In this document: one piece after another, positions 25,278 through 34,371 of the stretch | How the letters are laid out: each line of letters opens with the position of its first letter | Position numbering within the stretch: the stretch's first letter is position 1 | Source of the DNA: Rhodocyclales bacterium | GTDB lineage: Bacteria; Pseudomonadota; Gammaproteobacteria; Burkholderiales; Rhodocyclaceae | NCBI GenBank assembly: GCA_003105015.1 | Contig: PQAF01000034.1 | Location: 1 to 64,000, forward strand | Length of the DNA: 64,000 nucleotides | Direction of reading: 5' to 3' | Translations under genes and position numbers: made by a program | Notes under the pieces: generated by a model | Told to the model about the DNA's origin: nothing | Database searches by the model: none | Seen by the model: the letters and a program-made list of their open reading frames with translations, nothing else

Positions 25278-26197
25278 CGTCTGGCAACCGCACGCGTGCC
25301 GGGCAGCCTGCAGTCGAGCAGGGCGCGCCGGACCACTTCGACAGCCTGATGGCGCGGGTAGCTGGTCCGCCAGACCAGGCCGACGCGGCGCGTCGGGTTG
25401 GGCTCGCGAAACGGCCGCACGCGAAGGAGCGGGTCCTTGGGAGAGATATCGTCCACGGCCGAGGCGGGCATCACCGTGACGCCGACGCCGCTGGCGACCA
25501 TGTGGCGGATGGTCTCCAGCGAGCTGCCCTCGATGACGTGGGGCGAGATGCCGGCCTGGCTGCTCGCCGTCGCGCAGAGATCGAGCACCTGGTCGCGGAA
25601 GCAGTTGCCGGCGCCGAGCATCAGGAGCTGCGCGTCGAGCAGGGCGGAGGAGGCGATGGCCTTTTGTTTCGCCCAGGGATGGGTGGTGGGGGCCAGCACG
25701 CGGAATTCCTCATCGTAAACGGCCTGCGCCACCAGCGAGGGCTCCTCCACCGGCAGGGCGAGGATGGCGAGGTCGAGCTCGTTGTTCTTCAGCTTCTCGA
25801 CCAGCCGGTGCGTGTAGTTTTCCTCGAGGATCAGCGGCATCTCCGGCGCACGTGCCTTGACCAGCGGCACCAGGCGCGGCAGCAGCCAGGGCGCGATGGT
25901 GAAGATGACGCCGACGCGCAGCGGCCCGACCAGGGGGCCCTTGTCCGCGGCGGCGATTTCCGCCACCTGCGCCGCCTCGGCCAGGACCTTCTCCGCCTGG
26001 GCGACAATGCGCTGGCCGACGGGCGTCACACGGACTTCCTGCGGCGAGCGTTCGAAGAGGATGACGCCGAGTTCCTCCTCCAGCTTCTTCACTGCAACCG
26101 ACAACGTCGGCTGCGAGACGAAGCATTTCTCCGCGGCGCGGCCGAAGTGGCGCTCGCGGGCGAGGGCGACGATGTAGCGCAGGTCGGTCAGCGTCAT
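25274..26197 (-). CDS. oxyR: Hydrogen peroxide-responsive regulator OxyR
   Basis: 307-aa LysR-type activator that senses H2O2 through a disulfide. With the ATG at 26197 the sensor cysteines in [12 protein letters not shown] fall at positions 199 and 208, exactly as in E. coli OxyR, and this ATG overlaps the acylphosphatase stop (ATGA); both support this start over 26209. N-terminal [15 protein letters not shown] to VKKLEEELG. Downstream on the same strand lie rubrerythrin, Fe-S protein, DUF3501 and peroxiredoxin, its likely regulon. It seems to be translated from a metG-acyP-oxyR transcript. Confidence 0.96.
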   Translation of the reverse strand: MTLTDLRYIVALARERHFGRAAEKCFVSQPTLSVAVKKLEEELGVILFERSPQEVRVTPVGQRIVAQAEKVLAEAAQVAEIAAADKGPLVGPLRVGVIFTIAPWLLPRLVPLVKARAPEMPLILEENYTHRLVEKLKNNELDLAILALPVEEPSLVAQAVYDEEFRVLAPTTHPWAKQKAIASSALLDAQLLMLGAGNCFRDQVLDLCATASSQAGISPHVIEGSSLETIRHMVASGVGVTVMPASAVDDISPKDPLLRVRPFREPNPTRRVGLVWRTSYPRHQAVEVVRRALLDCRLPGTRAVARR

Positions 26198-26466
26198 GCG
26201 GTAGGCCATTGCTCGAAATCGTTGAAGTCGCCGCTGCCGAGTTCGACCTCGACGCGGTCGACGCGCGCCCCCGGCGGGCCGCGCCGGGCCCAGGCGATCA
26301 TCGCCGCGACCGCCTCGTCGCTGCCGGCGACCATGGCTTCCACCGTGCCGTCGCGGCGGTTGCGCACCCAGCCGGCGACGTCCTCCTTTTGCGCCGCCCA
26401 GGCCAGCGAGGCGCGAAAGCCGACGCCTTGCACTCGTCCGTGAATGACGAGGCGCCGGCGTTCCAT
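26194..26466 (-). CDS. acyP: Acylphosphatase
   Basis: 90-aa enzyme that hydrolyses acyl phosphates. The signature [14 protein letters not shown] places the catalytic Arg near residue 17 and [12 protein letters not shown] the catalytic Asn near 37. Its ATG shares a base with the metG stop (TGATG), and its stop overlaps the oxyR start. Length is standard (about 90). No Cys or targeting signal; cytoplasmic. Confidence 0.94.
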   Translation of the reverse strand: MERRRLVIHGRVQGVGFRASLAWAAQKEDVAGWVRNRRDGTVEAMVAGSDEAVAAMIAWARRGPPGARVDRVEVELGSGDFNDFEQWPTA

Positions 26467-28550
26467 CACTTCACTTTCATGCCCGGCTGCGCGCCGCTGT
26501 CCGGGCTGAGCAGGAAGATGCCCGGGCCTTCGCCGGAGGCGGCCAGCACCATGCCCTCCGAGAGGCCGAATTTCATCTTGCGCGGCGCCAGGTTCGCCAC
26601 CATCACCGTCAGCCGTCCGGTCAGCGTTGCGGGATCGTAGGCCGACTTGATGCCGGCGAATACCGTGCGCGTCTCGGTGCCGAGGTCGAGCGTCAGCTTG
26701 ATGAGTTTTTCCGCCCCTTCGACGTGCTCGGCACTGGCGATGCGGGCGACGCGCAGGTCCACCTTGGAAAAATCGTCGATCGAGATGTGGGACACGGCGG
26801 CCTTCTCCTCTGTGTGCTGCTGATGCTCGGCGTGGCGCTGCTGCGAATGGGGTTGCGGCGCGGCGGCCGGTGCGAGCGATTCCTTGTTGGCTTCGAGCAG
26901 GGCGTCGATCTGCTTGCGCTCCACCCGCGTGGTGAGGTGCTTGTATTCGCCGATGGCGTGGCCGCCCGGCAGCAGCGCAGAAGCGTCGGCCCAGGCCAGC
27001 GGCGAGACCTTGAGGAAAGCCTCGACATCGGCCGCCAGTTTCGGCAGTACCGGCTTCAGATAGATCGTCAGCAGGCGGAACAGGTTGAGCGCCTCCGAGC
27101 AGACGCGGTGCAACTCGGCGTCCGCGCCCTCCTTCTTCGCCAGTTCCCAGGGCGCATGGTCGTTCACGAACTGGTTGGCGCGGTCGGCCAAGGCCATGAT
27201 CTCGCGCACGGCCTTGCCGTACTCCCGCGCCTCGTAATGCGCGGCGATCGCTTCGCCCGCCGCCTGCGCGTCGCCGAGCAAATCGCTTGAGGAAGCCGCC
27301 AGCGCGCCGCCGAAGCGCTTGTGGATGAAGCCGGCGCAGCGCGAGGCGATGTTGACGAACTTGCCGACGAGGTCTGAATTCACCCGGGCGATGAAATCGT
27401 CGAGGTTGAGGTCGATGTCCTCCATCGACGCGTTGAGCTTGGCGGCGTAGTAGTAGCGCAGCCACTCGGGGTTCAGGCCCTGCTTGAGATAGCTTTCGGC
27501 GGTGATGAAAGTGCCGCGCGATTTCGACATCTTCTGGCCGTCGACGGTGAGGAAGCCGTGGGCGAACACCGCCGTCGGGATGCGGTAGCCGGCATGCTCC
27601 AGTTCGGCCGGCCAGAACAGGGCGTGGAAGTAGAGGATGTCCTTGCCGACGAAGTGGTAGAGCTCGGTGCCGGCTTTCGCAGCCGCTTGCTTGTCGGTGA
27701 AGGCGGCGACATCGATGTCCGGCGTGCGCGCGGCGAGGTTCTTGAGGCTGCCAAAGTAGCCGATCGGCGCGTCCAGCCAGACATAGAAATACTTGCCCGG
27801 CGCGCCGGGGATCTCGAAGCCGAAGTAGGGGGCGTCGCGCGAAATGTCCCAGTCGGTGAGCTTGTTCTCGCCTGCTTCGCCCAGCCACTCCTGCAGCTTG
27901 TTCACCGCCTCGGGCTGGGTCTTGCAGACTTCGCGCGTCGCGCGGCGCAGGAATTCCTGGCAGCGCGGGTCGGAGAGCTTGAAGAAGTAGTGGTCGGAGG
28001 ACTTGCGCACCGGCACCGCGCCGGAGACGGCGGAGACGGGGTTCTTCAGGTCGGTGGGCGCGTAGGCGGCGCCGCAGGACTCGCAGGAGTCGCCGTACTG
28101 GTCGACCGCGCCGCACTTCGGGCACTCGCCCTTGATGTAGCGGTCCGGCAGGAACATCTGCCTGACCGGGTCGTAGAACTGTTCGATGGGGCGCACCTCG
28201 ATCAGGCCGGCCGCCTTCAGCTTGCCATAGATGTCGTTGGCGAAGTAACGCGTCTCTTCCGAGTGCGTCGAGTGGTAGTTGTCGAAGGCAACGTGGAAGC
28301 CGGCGAAATCGCGCGAGTGCTCCTTGTGCACGCGGGCGATCAGTGCCTCGGGCGTGATGCCCTCCTTGTCGGCGCGCAGCATGATCGGGGTGCCGTGGGT
28401 GTCGTCGGCGCAGACGTACCAGCATTCGTGGCCGCGCATCTTCTGGAAGCGCACCCAGATGTCGGTCTGGATGTACTCGACCAGATGGCCGAGATGGATG
28501 GCGCCGTTGGCGTAAGGCAGGGCGCTGGTGACGAGAATCTTCCGCGGCAT
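26466..28550 (-). CDS. metG: Methionyl-tRNA synthetase
   Basis: 694-aa class I synthetase charging tRNA-Met. HIGH motif appears as HLGH ([14 protein letters not shown] near residue 20), KMSKS as KMSKSRGTF near 330, and the zinc knuckle CPKCG...CESC near 140-160. The C-terminal about 110 residues ([16 protein letters not shown] onward) form the EMAP/Trbp111 tRNA-binding and dimerisation domain. ATG 28550 ([16 protein letters not shown]) is chosen because similarity begins here; an in-frame upstream ATG adds 26 unconserved residues. It is the first gene of a coupled unit with acyP and oxyR. Confidence 0.98.
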   Translation of the reverse strand: MPRKILVTSALPYANGAIHLGHLVEYIQTDIWVRFQKMRGHECWYVCADDTHGTPIMLRADKEGITPEALIARVHKEHSRDFAGFHVAFDNYHSTHSEETRYFANDIYGKLKAAGLIEVRPIEQFYDPVRQMFLPDRYIKGECPKCGAVDQYGDSCESCGAAYAPTDLKNPVSAVSGAVPVRKSSDHYFFKLSDPRCQEFLRRATREVCKTQPEAVNKLQEWLGEAGENKLTDWDISRDAPYFGFEIPGAPGKYFYVWLDAPIGYFGSLKNLAARTPDIDVAAFTDKQAAAKAGTELYHFVGKDILYFHALFWPAELEHAGYRIPTAVFAHGFLTVDGQKMSKSRGTFITAESYLKQGLNPEWLRYYYAAKLNASMEDIDLNLDDFIARVNSDLVGKFVNIASRCAGFIHKRFGGALAASSSDLLGDAQAAGEAIAAHYEAREYGKAVREIMALADRANQFVNDHAPWELAKKEGADAELHRVCSEALNLFRLLTIYLKPVLPKLAADVEAFLKVSPLAWADASALLPGGHAIGEYKHLTTRVERKQIDALLEANKESLAPAAAPQPHSQQRHAEHQQHTEEKAAVSHISIDDFSKVDLRVARIASAEHVEGAEKLIKLTLDLGTETRTVFAGIKSAYDPATLTGRLTVMVANLAPRKMKFGLSEGMVLAASGEGPGIFLLSPDSGAQPGMKVK

Positions 28551-28629
28551 TTGGAAATTTGCTTGAAAAAACAGTAATTTTAGCAGTTGGCGTCGGCAAA
28601 CTGTATTCTGCCGGACCAGATCCGCCATT

Positions 28630-28648
28630 CCTGAGTATAATGCTCAGG
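28630..28648 (+). promoter_or_regulatory. mrp promoter -10 inside a palindrome
   Basis: A perfect TATAAT (28636-28641) is framed by CCTGAG and CTCAGG arms, 26 bp upstream of mrp. I see no good -35. A repressor binding the palindrome would occlude the -10. IscR or another Fe-S regulator is conceivable given the mrp product, but the sequence does not match a site I can name. Confidence 0.4.
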
Positions 28649-28673
28649 TATTAGAAACCTGATGGAGCATCCC

Positions 28674-29762
28674 ATGAGCATTTCCGAGCTGCAGGTGCAG
28701 ACGGCCCTGAAGGAAATCACCGACCCGAACACCGGAAAGGATTTCATCAGCACGCGTTCCGCCAGGAACATCAAGGTCGACGGTGCCGACATCGCCGTCG
28801 ATATCGAGCTGGGCTACCCGGCGAAGAGCCAGATCGACGGCATCCGCAAGGCGGTCATCGACAAGCTGAAGGCGATCCCGGGCGCCGGCAACGTCTCCGC
28901 CAACGTCTATAGCAAGATCGTCTCGCACAGCGTTCAGCGCGGCGTGAAGCTGATTCCGCACGTGAAGAACATCATCGCCGTGGCCTCCGGCAAGGGTGGC
29001 GTCGGCAAGTCCACCACCGCGGTGAACCTGGCGCTGGCGCTGGCCGCCGAGGGCGCCAATGTCGGACTGCTGGATGCCGACATCTACGGCCCCTCTCAGC
29101 CGCAGATGCTGGGCATCACCGACAAGCCCGAGTCGCGCGACGGCAAGACGCTGGAGCCGATGCAGGCCTACGGCTTGCAGGCCATGTCGATCGGTTTCCT
29201 CATCGATCCCGAGACGCCGATGGTCTGGCGCGGTCCGATGGTGACCCAGGCGCTGCAGCAATTGCTGGGCGACACCCAGTGGCGCGATATCGACTATCTG
29301 GTGATCGACCTGCCGCCGGGCACCGGCGACATCCAGCTCACCCTGGCGCAGCAGGTGCCGGTGACCGGTGCGGTGATCGTCACCACGCCGCAGGACATCG
29401 CCCTGCTGGATGCGCGCAAGGGCCTCAAGATGTTCGAGAAGGTTGGCATCCCCATCCTCGGCATCGTCGAGAACATGAGCATCCACATCTGCTCGAAGTG
29501 CGGCCACGAGGAGCACATCTTCGGTTCGGGCGGCGGCGAGAAGATGTGCAAGGACTACGAGGTGGAGTTCCTCGGCGCCTTGCCGCTCGACATTGCCATC
29601 CGCGAGCAGACCGATTCCGGCAAGCCTACAGTGGCGGCAGCCCCCGAGGGCCGCATTGCCGAGATCTACCGCGGCATCGCGCGGCGCGTCGCCGTGAAGA
29701 TCGCCGAGCAGGCCAAGGACATGACGGCGAAGTTCCCCAACATCGTGATCCAGAACACCTGA
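28674..29762 (+). CDS. apbC: Fe-S cluster carrier ATPase Mrp/ApbC
   Basis: 362-aa P-loop NTPase that carries and transfers 4Fe-4S clusters. An N-terminal MIP18/DUF59 domain (about 1-85) precedes the deviant Walker A SGKGGVGKST near residue 106; CSKCGHEEHIFG near 279 has the cluster-binding CxxC. ATG 28674 is chosen since GGAG sits 6 bp before it; an upstream ATG at 28662 has no such site. A clear terminator follows. Confidence 0.96.
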   Translation: MSISELQVQTALKEITDPNTGKDFISTRSARNIKVDGADIAVDIELGYPAKSQIDGIRKAVIDKLKAIPGAGNVSANVYSKIVSHSVQRGVKLIPHVKNIIAVASGKGGVGKSTTAVNLALALAAEGANVGLLDADIYGPSQPQMLGITDKPESRDGKTLEPMQAYGLQAMSIGFLIDPETPMVWRGPMVTQALQQLLGDTQWRDIDYLVIDLPPGTGDIQLTLAQQVPVTGAVIVTTPQDIALLDARKGLKMFEKVGIPILGIVENMSIHICSKCGHEEHIFGSGGGEKMCKDYEVEFLGALPLDIAIREQTDSGKPTVAAAPEGRIAEIYRGIARRVAVKIAEQAKDMTAKFPNIVIQNT

Positions 29763-29763
29763 A

Positions 29764-29773
29764 GAAGTCAGTC
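29764..29773 (+). repeat. AAAGTCAGTC word, copy 10 (GAAGTCAGTC)
   Basis: Intergenic copy one base after the mrp stop, running into CCCCGC, which can pair with GCGGGG 10 bp further on. One difference, at the first base. Confidence 0.65.
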
Positions 29774-29811
29774 CCCGCAGCACGGCGCGGGGCTCTGTTG
29801 ACCCACCCCCG

Positions 29812-29843
29812 AAAGAGCGGATAATCCGCTCTTTCCTTTTTTC
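29812..29843 (+). terminator. Rho-independent terminator of mrp
   Basis: AAAGAGCGG - ATAAT - CCGCTCTTT forms a perfect 9-bp stem with a 5-base loop, followed by CCTTTTTT. This is a textbook intrinsic terminator, ending just before the dcd ribosome region. Confidence 0.85.
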
Positions 29844-29852
29844 GGTGGCACG

Positions 29853-30419
29853 ATGAGCATCAAGTCCGACAAGTGGATCCGCCGCATGGCAAAAGAGCAC
29901 GGCATGATCGAGCCCTTCGAGCCCGGCCAGGTGCGCGAGGTCGACGGCCGCAAGATCGTCTCCTATGGCACGTCCAGCTACGGCTACGACATCCGCTGCT
30001 CGAACGAATTCAAGCTGTTCACCGACATCAACTGCACCATCGTCGACCCGAAGAATTTCGACCCGAACTCCTTCGTCGAGATCAAGAACGACTACTGCAT
30101 CATCCCGCCGAACTCCTTCGCCCTGGCGCGCACGGTCGAGTATTTCCGCATCCCGAGGAACGTCCTGACGGTGTGCCTGGGCAAGAGCACCTACGCCCGC
30201 TGCGGCATCATCGTGAACGTCACGCCTTTCGAGCCGGAGTGGGAGGGCTATGTGACGCTGGAGTTTTCCAATACGACGCCGCTGCCGGCGAAGATCTACG
30301 CCAACGAGGGCGTGGCGCAGGTGCTGTTCTTCGAGTCGGACGAGGTCTGCGAGACCTCGTACAAGGACCGCGGCGGCAAGTACCAGGGACAGGTCGGCGT
30401 GACCCTGCCGAAGATCTAG
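29853..30419 (+). CDS. dcd: dCTP deaminase
   Basis: 188-aa trimeric enzyme making dUTP from dCTP for thymidylate synthesis. Family motifs: [15 protein letters not shown] near residues 43-57, [10 protein letters not shown] near 110-119, and the catalytic Glu in GYVTLEFSN near 138. Length equals the 188-193 norm. It lies between two terminators and so is likely a single-gene transcript. thyA and folA elsewhere in the window serve the same pathway. Confidence 0.97.
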   Translation: MSIKSDKWIRRMAKEHGMIEPFEPGQVREVDGRKIVSYGTSSYGYDIRCSNEFKLFTDINCTIVDPKNFDPNSFVEIKNDYCIIPPNSFALARTVEYFRIPRNVLTVCLGKSTYARCGIIVNVTPFEPEWEGYVTLEFSNTTPLPAKIYANEGVAQVLFFESDEVCETSYKDRGGKYQGQVGVTLPKI

Positions 30420-30450
30420 TTACTAGCGCCTAGCCCACCCACCCTTTATC

Positions 30451-30477
30451 GCGACCCGCTGCGTGCGGGTCGCCGCA
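30451..30477 (+). terminator. Terminator-like hairpin after dcd
   Basis: Perfect 9-bp stem GCGACCCGC / GCGGGTCGC with loop TGCGT, 31 bp past the dcd stop, followed only by CGCATTT. The weak T tract makes termination partial or uncertain. Confidence 0.55.
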
Positions 30478-30491
30478 TTTCAGGAGCCCAC

Positions 30492-32726
30492 ATGCGCTTC
30501 CACTTTCCGGTCATCATCATCGACGAAGACTTCCGCTCGGAGAACGCCTCCGGCCTGGGCATTCGCCGCCTGGCCGAGGCCATCGAGGCGGAGGGTATGG
30601 AGGTGCTCGGCGTCACCAGCTACGGCGACCTGTCGTCCTTCGCCCAGCAACAGAGCCGCGCCTCGGCCTTCATCCTCTCCATCGACGACGAGGAACTGGC
30701 CAACGAGGAGCAGGAGACCATCGCCGAGCTGCGCGCCTTCGTCGGCGGCATTCGCACCCGCAACGCCGAGATCCCGATCTTCCTGCACGGCGAGACGCGT
30801 ACCTCGCGGCACATTCCGAACGACATCCTGCGCGAATTGCACGGCTTCATCCATATGTTCGAGGACACGCCGGAGTTCATCGCCCGCAACGTGGTGCGCG
30901 AGGCCAAGTCCTACCTGGATTCCCTGCCGCCGCCCTTCTTCCGCGCGCTGACGCACTATGCCGCCGACGGCTCCTACTCCTGGCACTGCCCGGGCCACTC
31001 CGGCGGCGTCGCCTTCCTGAAATCGCCCGTGGGCCAGATGTTCCACCAGTTCTTCGGCGAGAACATGCTGCGCGCCGACGTCTGCAACGCCGTCGAGGAA
31101 CTGGGCCAGCTGCTCGACCATACCGGCCCGGTCGCCGCCTCGGAGCGCAACGCCGCGCGCATCTTCAACGCCGACCACCTGTTCTTCGTCACCAACGGCA
31201 CGTCGACCTCGAACAAGATCGTCTGGCACTCCACCGTGGCGCCCGGCGACATCGTCGTCGTCGATCGCAACTGCCACAAGTCGGTGCTGCACTCGATCAT
31301 CATGACCGGCGCGATTCCCGTCTTCCTCATGCCGACGCGCAACAACTACGGCATCATCGGGCCGATCCCGAAGTCGGAATTCGCCTGGAAGAACATCCAG
31401 AAGAAGATCGCCGCGCATCCCTTCGCCTCGAAGGTGAAGGGCAAGCCGCGCGTGCTGACCATCACCCAGTCCACTTACGACGGCATCCTCTACAACGTCG
31501 AGGAAGTCAAGGAGATGCTGGACGGGAAGATCGACACCCTGCATTTCGACGAGGCCTGGCTGCCGCACGCCGCCTTCCACGACTTCTACGGCGACTATCA
31601 CGCCATCGGTGCCGACCGGCCGCGCTGCAAGGAGTCGATGGTGTTCTCCACGCAGTCCACGCACAAGCTGCTGGCCGGCCTTTCGCAGGCCTCGCAGATC
31701 CTCGTGCAGGACTCGCAGAACCGCAGGCTCGACCGCGATGTCTTCAACGAGGCCTACCTGATGCATACCTCGACCTCGCCGCAGTACGCCATCATCGCCT
31801 CCTGCGACGTGGCGGCGGCGATGATGGAGGAACCTGGCGGGAAGTCGCTGGTCGAGGAGTCCATCGCCGAGGCGCTGGACTTCCGCCGCGCCATGCGCAA
31901 GGTCGACGAGGAATGGGGCGCCGACTGGTGGTTCAAGGTGTGGGGGCCGGACGACCTGTCCGAAGAGGGCATCGAGGAGCGCGAGGCCTGGATGCTCAAG
32001 CCGGGCGAGCGGTGGCACGGCTTCGGCCAGCTGGCCGACGGCTTCAACATGCTCGACCCGATCAAGGCCACGGTCATCACGCCGGGCCTCGACGTGGACG
32101 GTGATTTCGCCGACTGGGGCATTCCCGCGGCGATCGTCACCAAATACCTGGCCGAGCATGGCGTCATCGTTGAAAAGTGCGGCCTCTATTCCTTCTTCAT
32201 CATGTTCACCATCGGCATCACCAAGGGCCGCTGGAACACGATGGTCACCGAATTGCAGCAGTTCAAGGACGATTACGACAAGAACCATCCGTTGTGGAAA
32301 GTGCTGCCCGAGTTCGTGGCCAAGCACCCACGCTACGAGCGCGTCGGCCTGCGCGACCTCTGCCAGCAGATTCACGACGTTTACAAGGCCAATGACGTGG
32401 CGCGACTGACCACCGAAATGTACCTGTCGGACATGGTGCCGGCGATGGCGCCTGCAGAGGCCTTCGCCAAGATGGCCCATCGGGAGATCGAACGGGTCGA
32501 GATCAACGAACTCGAAGGGCGCGTCACCAGCGTCCTCCTCACCCCCTACCCGCCGGGCATTCCCTTGCTGATTCCCGGCGAGCGCTTCAACCGCACCATC
32601 GTGAATTACCTGAAATATGCGCGCGACTTCAACGAGCGTTTCCCCGGCTTCGAGACCGACATCCATGGCTTGGTAAAAGACGAGTCGAACGGCAAGGTGC
32701 GCTATTTCGTGGACTGCGTCAGGTAA
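30492..32726 (+). CDS. Lysine/arginine/ornithine decarboxylase (fold type I PLP)
   Basis: 744-aa inducible-type basic amino acid decarboxylase with an N-terminal response-regulator-like wing domain (about 1-130), the PLP core (SWHCPGHSGG near 165, HFDEAWLPH, Schiff-base Lys in QSTHKLLAG near 395) and a C-terminal domain. Length and domain order fit AdiA/LdcC/SpeF; which amino acid is used cannot be told with confidence. It is cytoplasmic and forms decamers in characterised homologues. AGGAG precedes the ATG. No antiporter gene is adjacent, so a biosynthetic polyamine or cadaverine role is as likely as acid resistance. Confidence 0.93.
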   Translation: MRFHFPVIIIDEDFRSENASGLGIRRLAEAIEAEGMEVLGVTSYGDLSSFAQQQSRASAFILSIDDEELANEEQETIAELRAFVGGIRTRNAEIPIFLHGETRTSRHIPNDILRELHGFIHMFEDTPEFIARNVVREAKSYLDSLPPPFFRALTHYAADGSYSWHCPGHSGGVAFLKSPVGQMFHQFFGENMLRADVCNAVEELGQLLDHTGPVAASERNAARIFNADHLFFVTNGTSTSNKIVWHSTVAPGDIVVVDRNCHKSVLHSIIMTGAIPVFLMPTRNNYGIIGPIPKSEFAWKNIQKKIAAHPFASKVKGKPRVLTITQSTYDGILYNVEEVKEMLDGKIDTLHFDEAWLPHAAFHDFYGDYHAIGADRPRCKESMVFSTQSTHKLLAGLSQASQILVQDSQNRRLDRDVFNEAYLMHTSTSPQYAIIASCDVAAAMMEEPGGKSLVEESIAEALDFRRAMRKVDEEWGADWWFKVWGPDDLSEEGIEEREAWMLKPGERWHGFGQLADGFNMLDPIKATVITPGLDVDGDFADWGIPAAIVTKYLAEHGVIVEKCGLYSFFIMFTIGITKGRWNTMVTELQQFKDDYDKNHPLWKVLPEFVAKHPRYERVGLRDLCQQIHDVYKANDVARLTTEMYLSDMVPAMAPAEAFAKMAHREIERVEINELEGRVTSVLLTPYPPGIPLLIPGERFNRTIVNYLKYARDFNERFPGFETDIHGLVKDESNGKVRYFVDCVR

Positions 32727-32770
32727 TCTGCGTTATTCCAGAAACGACCTTAGAAGCGCGCCATAACCCA

Positions 32771-32798
32771 TTGACAGATTAAGAAAATTAAATACAAT
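32771..32798 (+). promoter_or_regulatory. Sigma-70 promoter of the DUF560/FecR genes
   Basis: TTGACA (perfect -35), 16-bp spacer and TACAAT (-10, one mismatch) in an A/T-rich stretch that contrasts with its surroundings. Transcription would start near 32805, 29 bp before the small peptide ORF and about 230 bp before the DUF560 gene. Confidence 0.7.
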
Positions 32799-32833
32799 TC
32801 ATCATTGATTTAAACCATCGGACTGGACCGGCC

Positions 32834-32959
32834 ATGCGCCTTCTTGTCTTTCTGGGTTTCCTGGTCCTGACGTTTCTGGTGCCAGCAGGATTGGCCCATG
32901 AGAATTCCACGGCAGAAAATGCGGATTCGCCCGTGCTGCCGATTGATGGAAATCGATGA
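32834..32959 (+). CDS. Tiny secreted peptide (41 aa), unrecognised
   Basis: ATG to TGA encodes a peptide whose first 21 residues are a convincing signal sequence (MRLLVFLGFLVL, then a PAGLAH end), followed by about 20 polar residues, ENSTAENADSPVLPIDGNR. The ribosome site is weak (GGACCGG). It is the first ORF after the promoter and precedes the DUF560 gene by 73 bp. It could be a leader peptide or a real exported peptide; no homologue is known to me. Confidence 0.4.
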   Translation: MRLLVFLGFLVLTFLVPAGLAHENSTAENADSPVLPIDGNR

Positions 32960-33032
32960 ATGGATTAACCTTTCACAATTCCGCTCAGTGCATGATTACC
33001 CAGGCGACCATTTCGGCCTGGCAGGGGGCTCG

Positions 33033-34358
33033 ATGAAGAACACCAACAGCAAGATCCGTATCGCCCTGATCGTTGCGGGCCTTTTCACCGCTGGGCTGGC
33101 GCATGCCGACGCTGTGACCGACAACGCCAAGGCGTTGCTCGACAAGGGGGACGCCAAAGCCGCCTATGCCTTGCTTGAGCCCCTTGAGTCCGAGCGGGCC
33201 GGCGATCCGGGTTATGACTTCCTGCTCGGCCTGGCTGCCCTCGAAATCGGCAAGAATACGAATGCCGTCTTCGCCCTCGAGCGCGTTCTGGCTGTCGACC
33301 CGAACCATGTCCGGGCCCGCGCCGAGATCGCCCGCGCCTATGCGGCGCTGGGTGAGACCAAGACCGCCAAGCAGGAATTCGAAACTGTCAAGCAGCAGGG
33401 CGTGCCGCCAGAAGTTGCCGTGACCATCGATCGTGTCCTTTCCGCCATAGAGCGGATTGAGGACGAGGGCCGCACCACCGTGCGCGGCTACGTCGAGGGC
33501 ACCATCGGACACGATACAAACATCAACAGCGCAACATCCGACCGCAACGTAGCGGTGCCGGTCTTCGGTGGTGCAATTTTTACGCTAGGGCCCGGCGGCG
33601 TGCGCCGCAGCGACTCATTCACATCGTTCGGTGGCGGTCTGAGCCTGCGCAAACCGCTGGACAGGGAGTGGGCCCTTACCGCCGGTTTGAACGGCAGCAA
33701 ACGCATGAATTTCGACGTCGATGAGTTCGACACTGGCTCCACCGATGCCCACCTCGGTGTGGTGCGCACTTACGGTAAAGATGTTTTCAGCGCAGCGTTG
33801 CAATACAACCAGTTCTGGGTGGACAACAACCGGTATCGCGAAGCGGCGGGAATTACTGCGCAGTGGCAGCACAACTATGACGCCCGCCACCAAGCCAGCC
33901 TCTACGTCCAGTATTCCGATCTGCGCTACATGTCGCAGGAAGTGCGCAATGCCGATCGCTTCGTCGCGGGGGCCAACTTTGCCAAGGCCATGCCGGGTTT
34001 CAAGACGGTCTTCTACGGCGGCGCATATCTTGGCGAAGAAGTGACCAAAAAAGACAACTTTGAGCATCTCGGCCATACGCTGTACGGTATGCGCATCGGT
34101 GCCCAGCATGAGATCCACCGCGATGCCCGTGCCTTCGCCAACCTTGGCTACGAGCATCGCCGCTATGGCGGCGAGGATCCCTTCTTTCTGAAAACGCGCA
34201 CGGACAATCAGTGGAATCTCGGCGTCGGTGTCGCTTGGACGCCGGCCAAGAACTGGCGCGTGACGCCGCAGTTCCAATATACCGACACTAGGTCGAACGT
34301 TGCGCTCAACCGATTCCGGCGCGAAGTCCTTTCGGTTACCGTGCGACGCGAGTTCTGA
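33033..34358 (+). CDS. TPR/DUF560 outer-membrane protein, Slam-like (type XI secretion)
   Basis: 441-aa protein. Signal peptide about 1-24 (ends LAHA), TPR-like helices about 25-140 (KALLDKGDAKAAYALLE, GLAALEIGKNTNAVFALERVL, RARAEIARAYAALG), then a beta-barrel to the C-terminal Phe. The barrel opens with EGTIGHDTNINSATSD, the hallmark of the DUF560 family, whose members (Slam, HrpC) move cargo across the outer membrane. The next gene, 13 bp on, carries a TbpB-like C-terminal region and is the likely cargo. ATG 33033 is chosen because the signal peptide starts there (GGGGG upstream). Substrate assignment is inference. Confidence 0.8.
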   Translation: MKNTNSKIRIALIVAGLFTAGLAHADAVTDNAKALLDKGDAKAAYALLEPLESERAGDPGYDFLLGLAALEIGKNTNAVFALERVLAVDPNHVRARAEIARAYAALGETKTAKQEFETVKQQGVPPEVAVTIDRVLSAIERIEDEGRTTVRGYVEGTIGHDTNINSATSDRNVAVPVFGGAIFTLGPGGVRRSDSFTSFGGGLSLRKPLDREWALTAGLNGSKRMNFDVDEFDTGSTDAHLGVVRTYGKDVFSAALQYNQFWVDNNRYREAAGITAQWQHNYDARHQASLYVQYSDLRYMSQEVRNADRFVAGANFAKAMPGFKTVFYGGAYLGEEVTKKDNFEHLGHTLYGMRIGAQHEIHRDARAFANLGYEHRRYGGEDPFFLKTRTDNQWNLGVGVAWTPAKNWRVTPQFQYTDTRSNVALNRFRREVLSVTVRREF

Positions 34359-34371
34359 GCAGGAGTTACCC

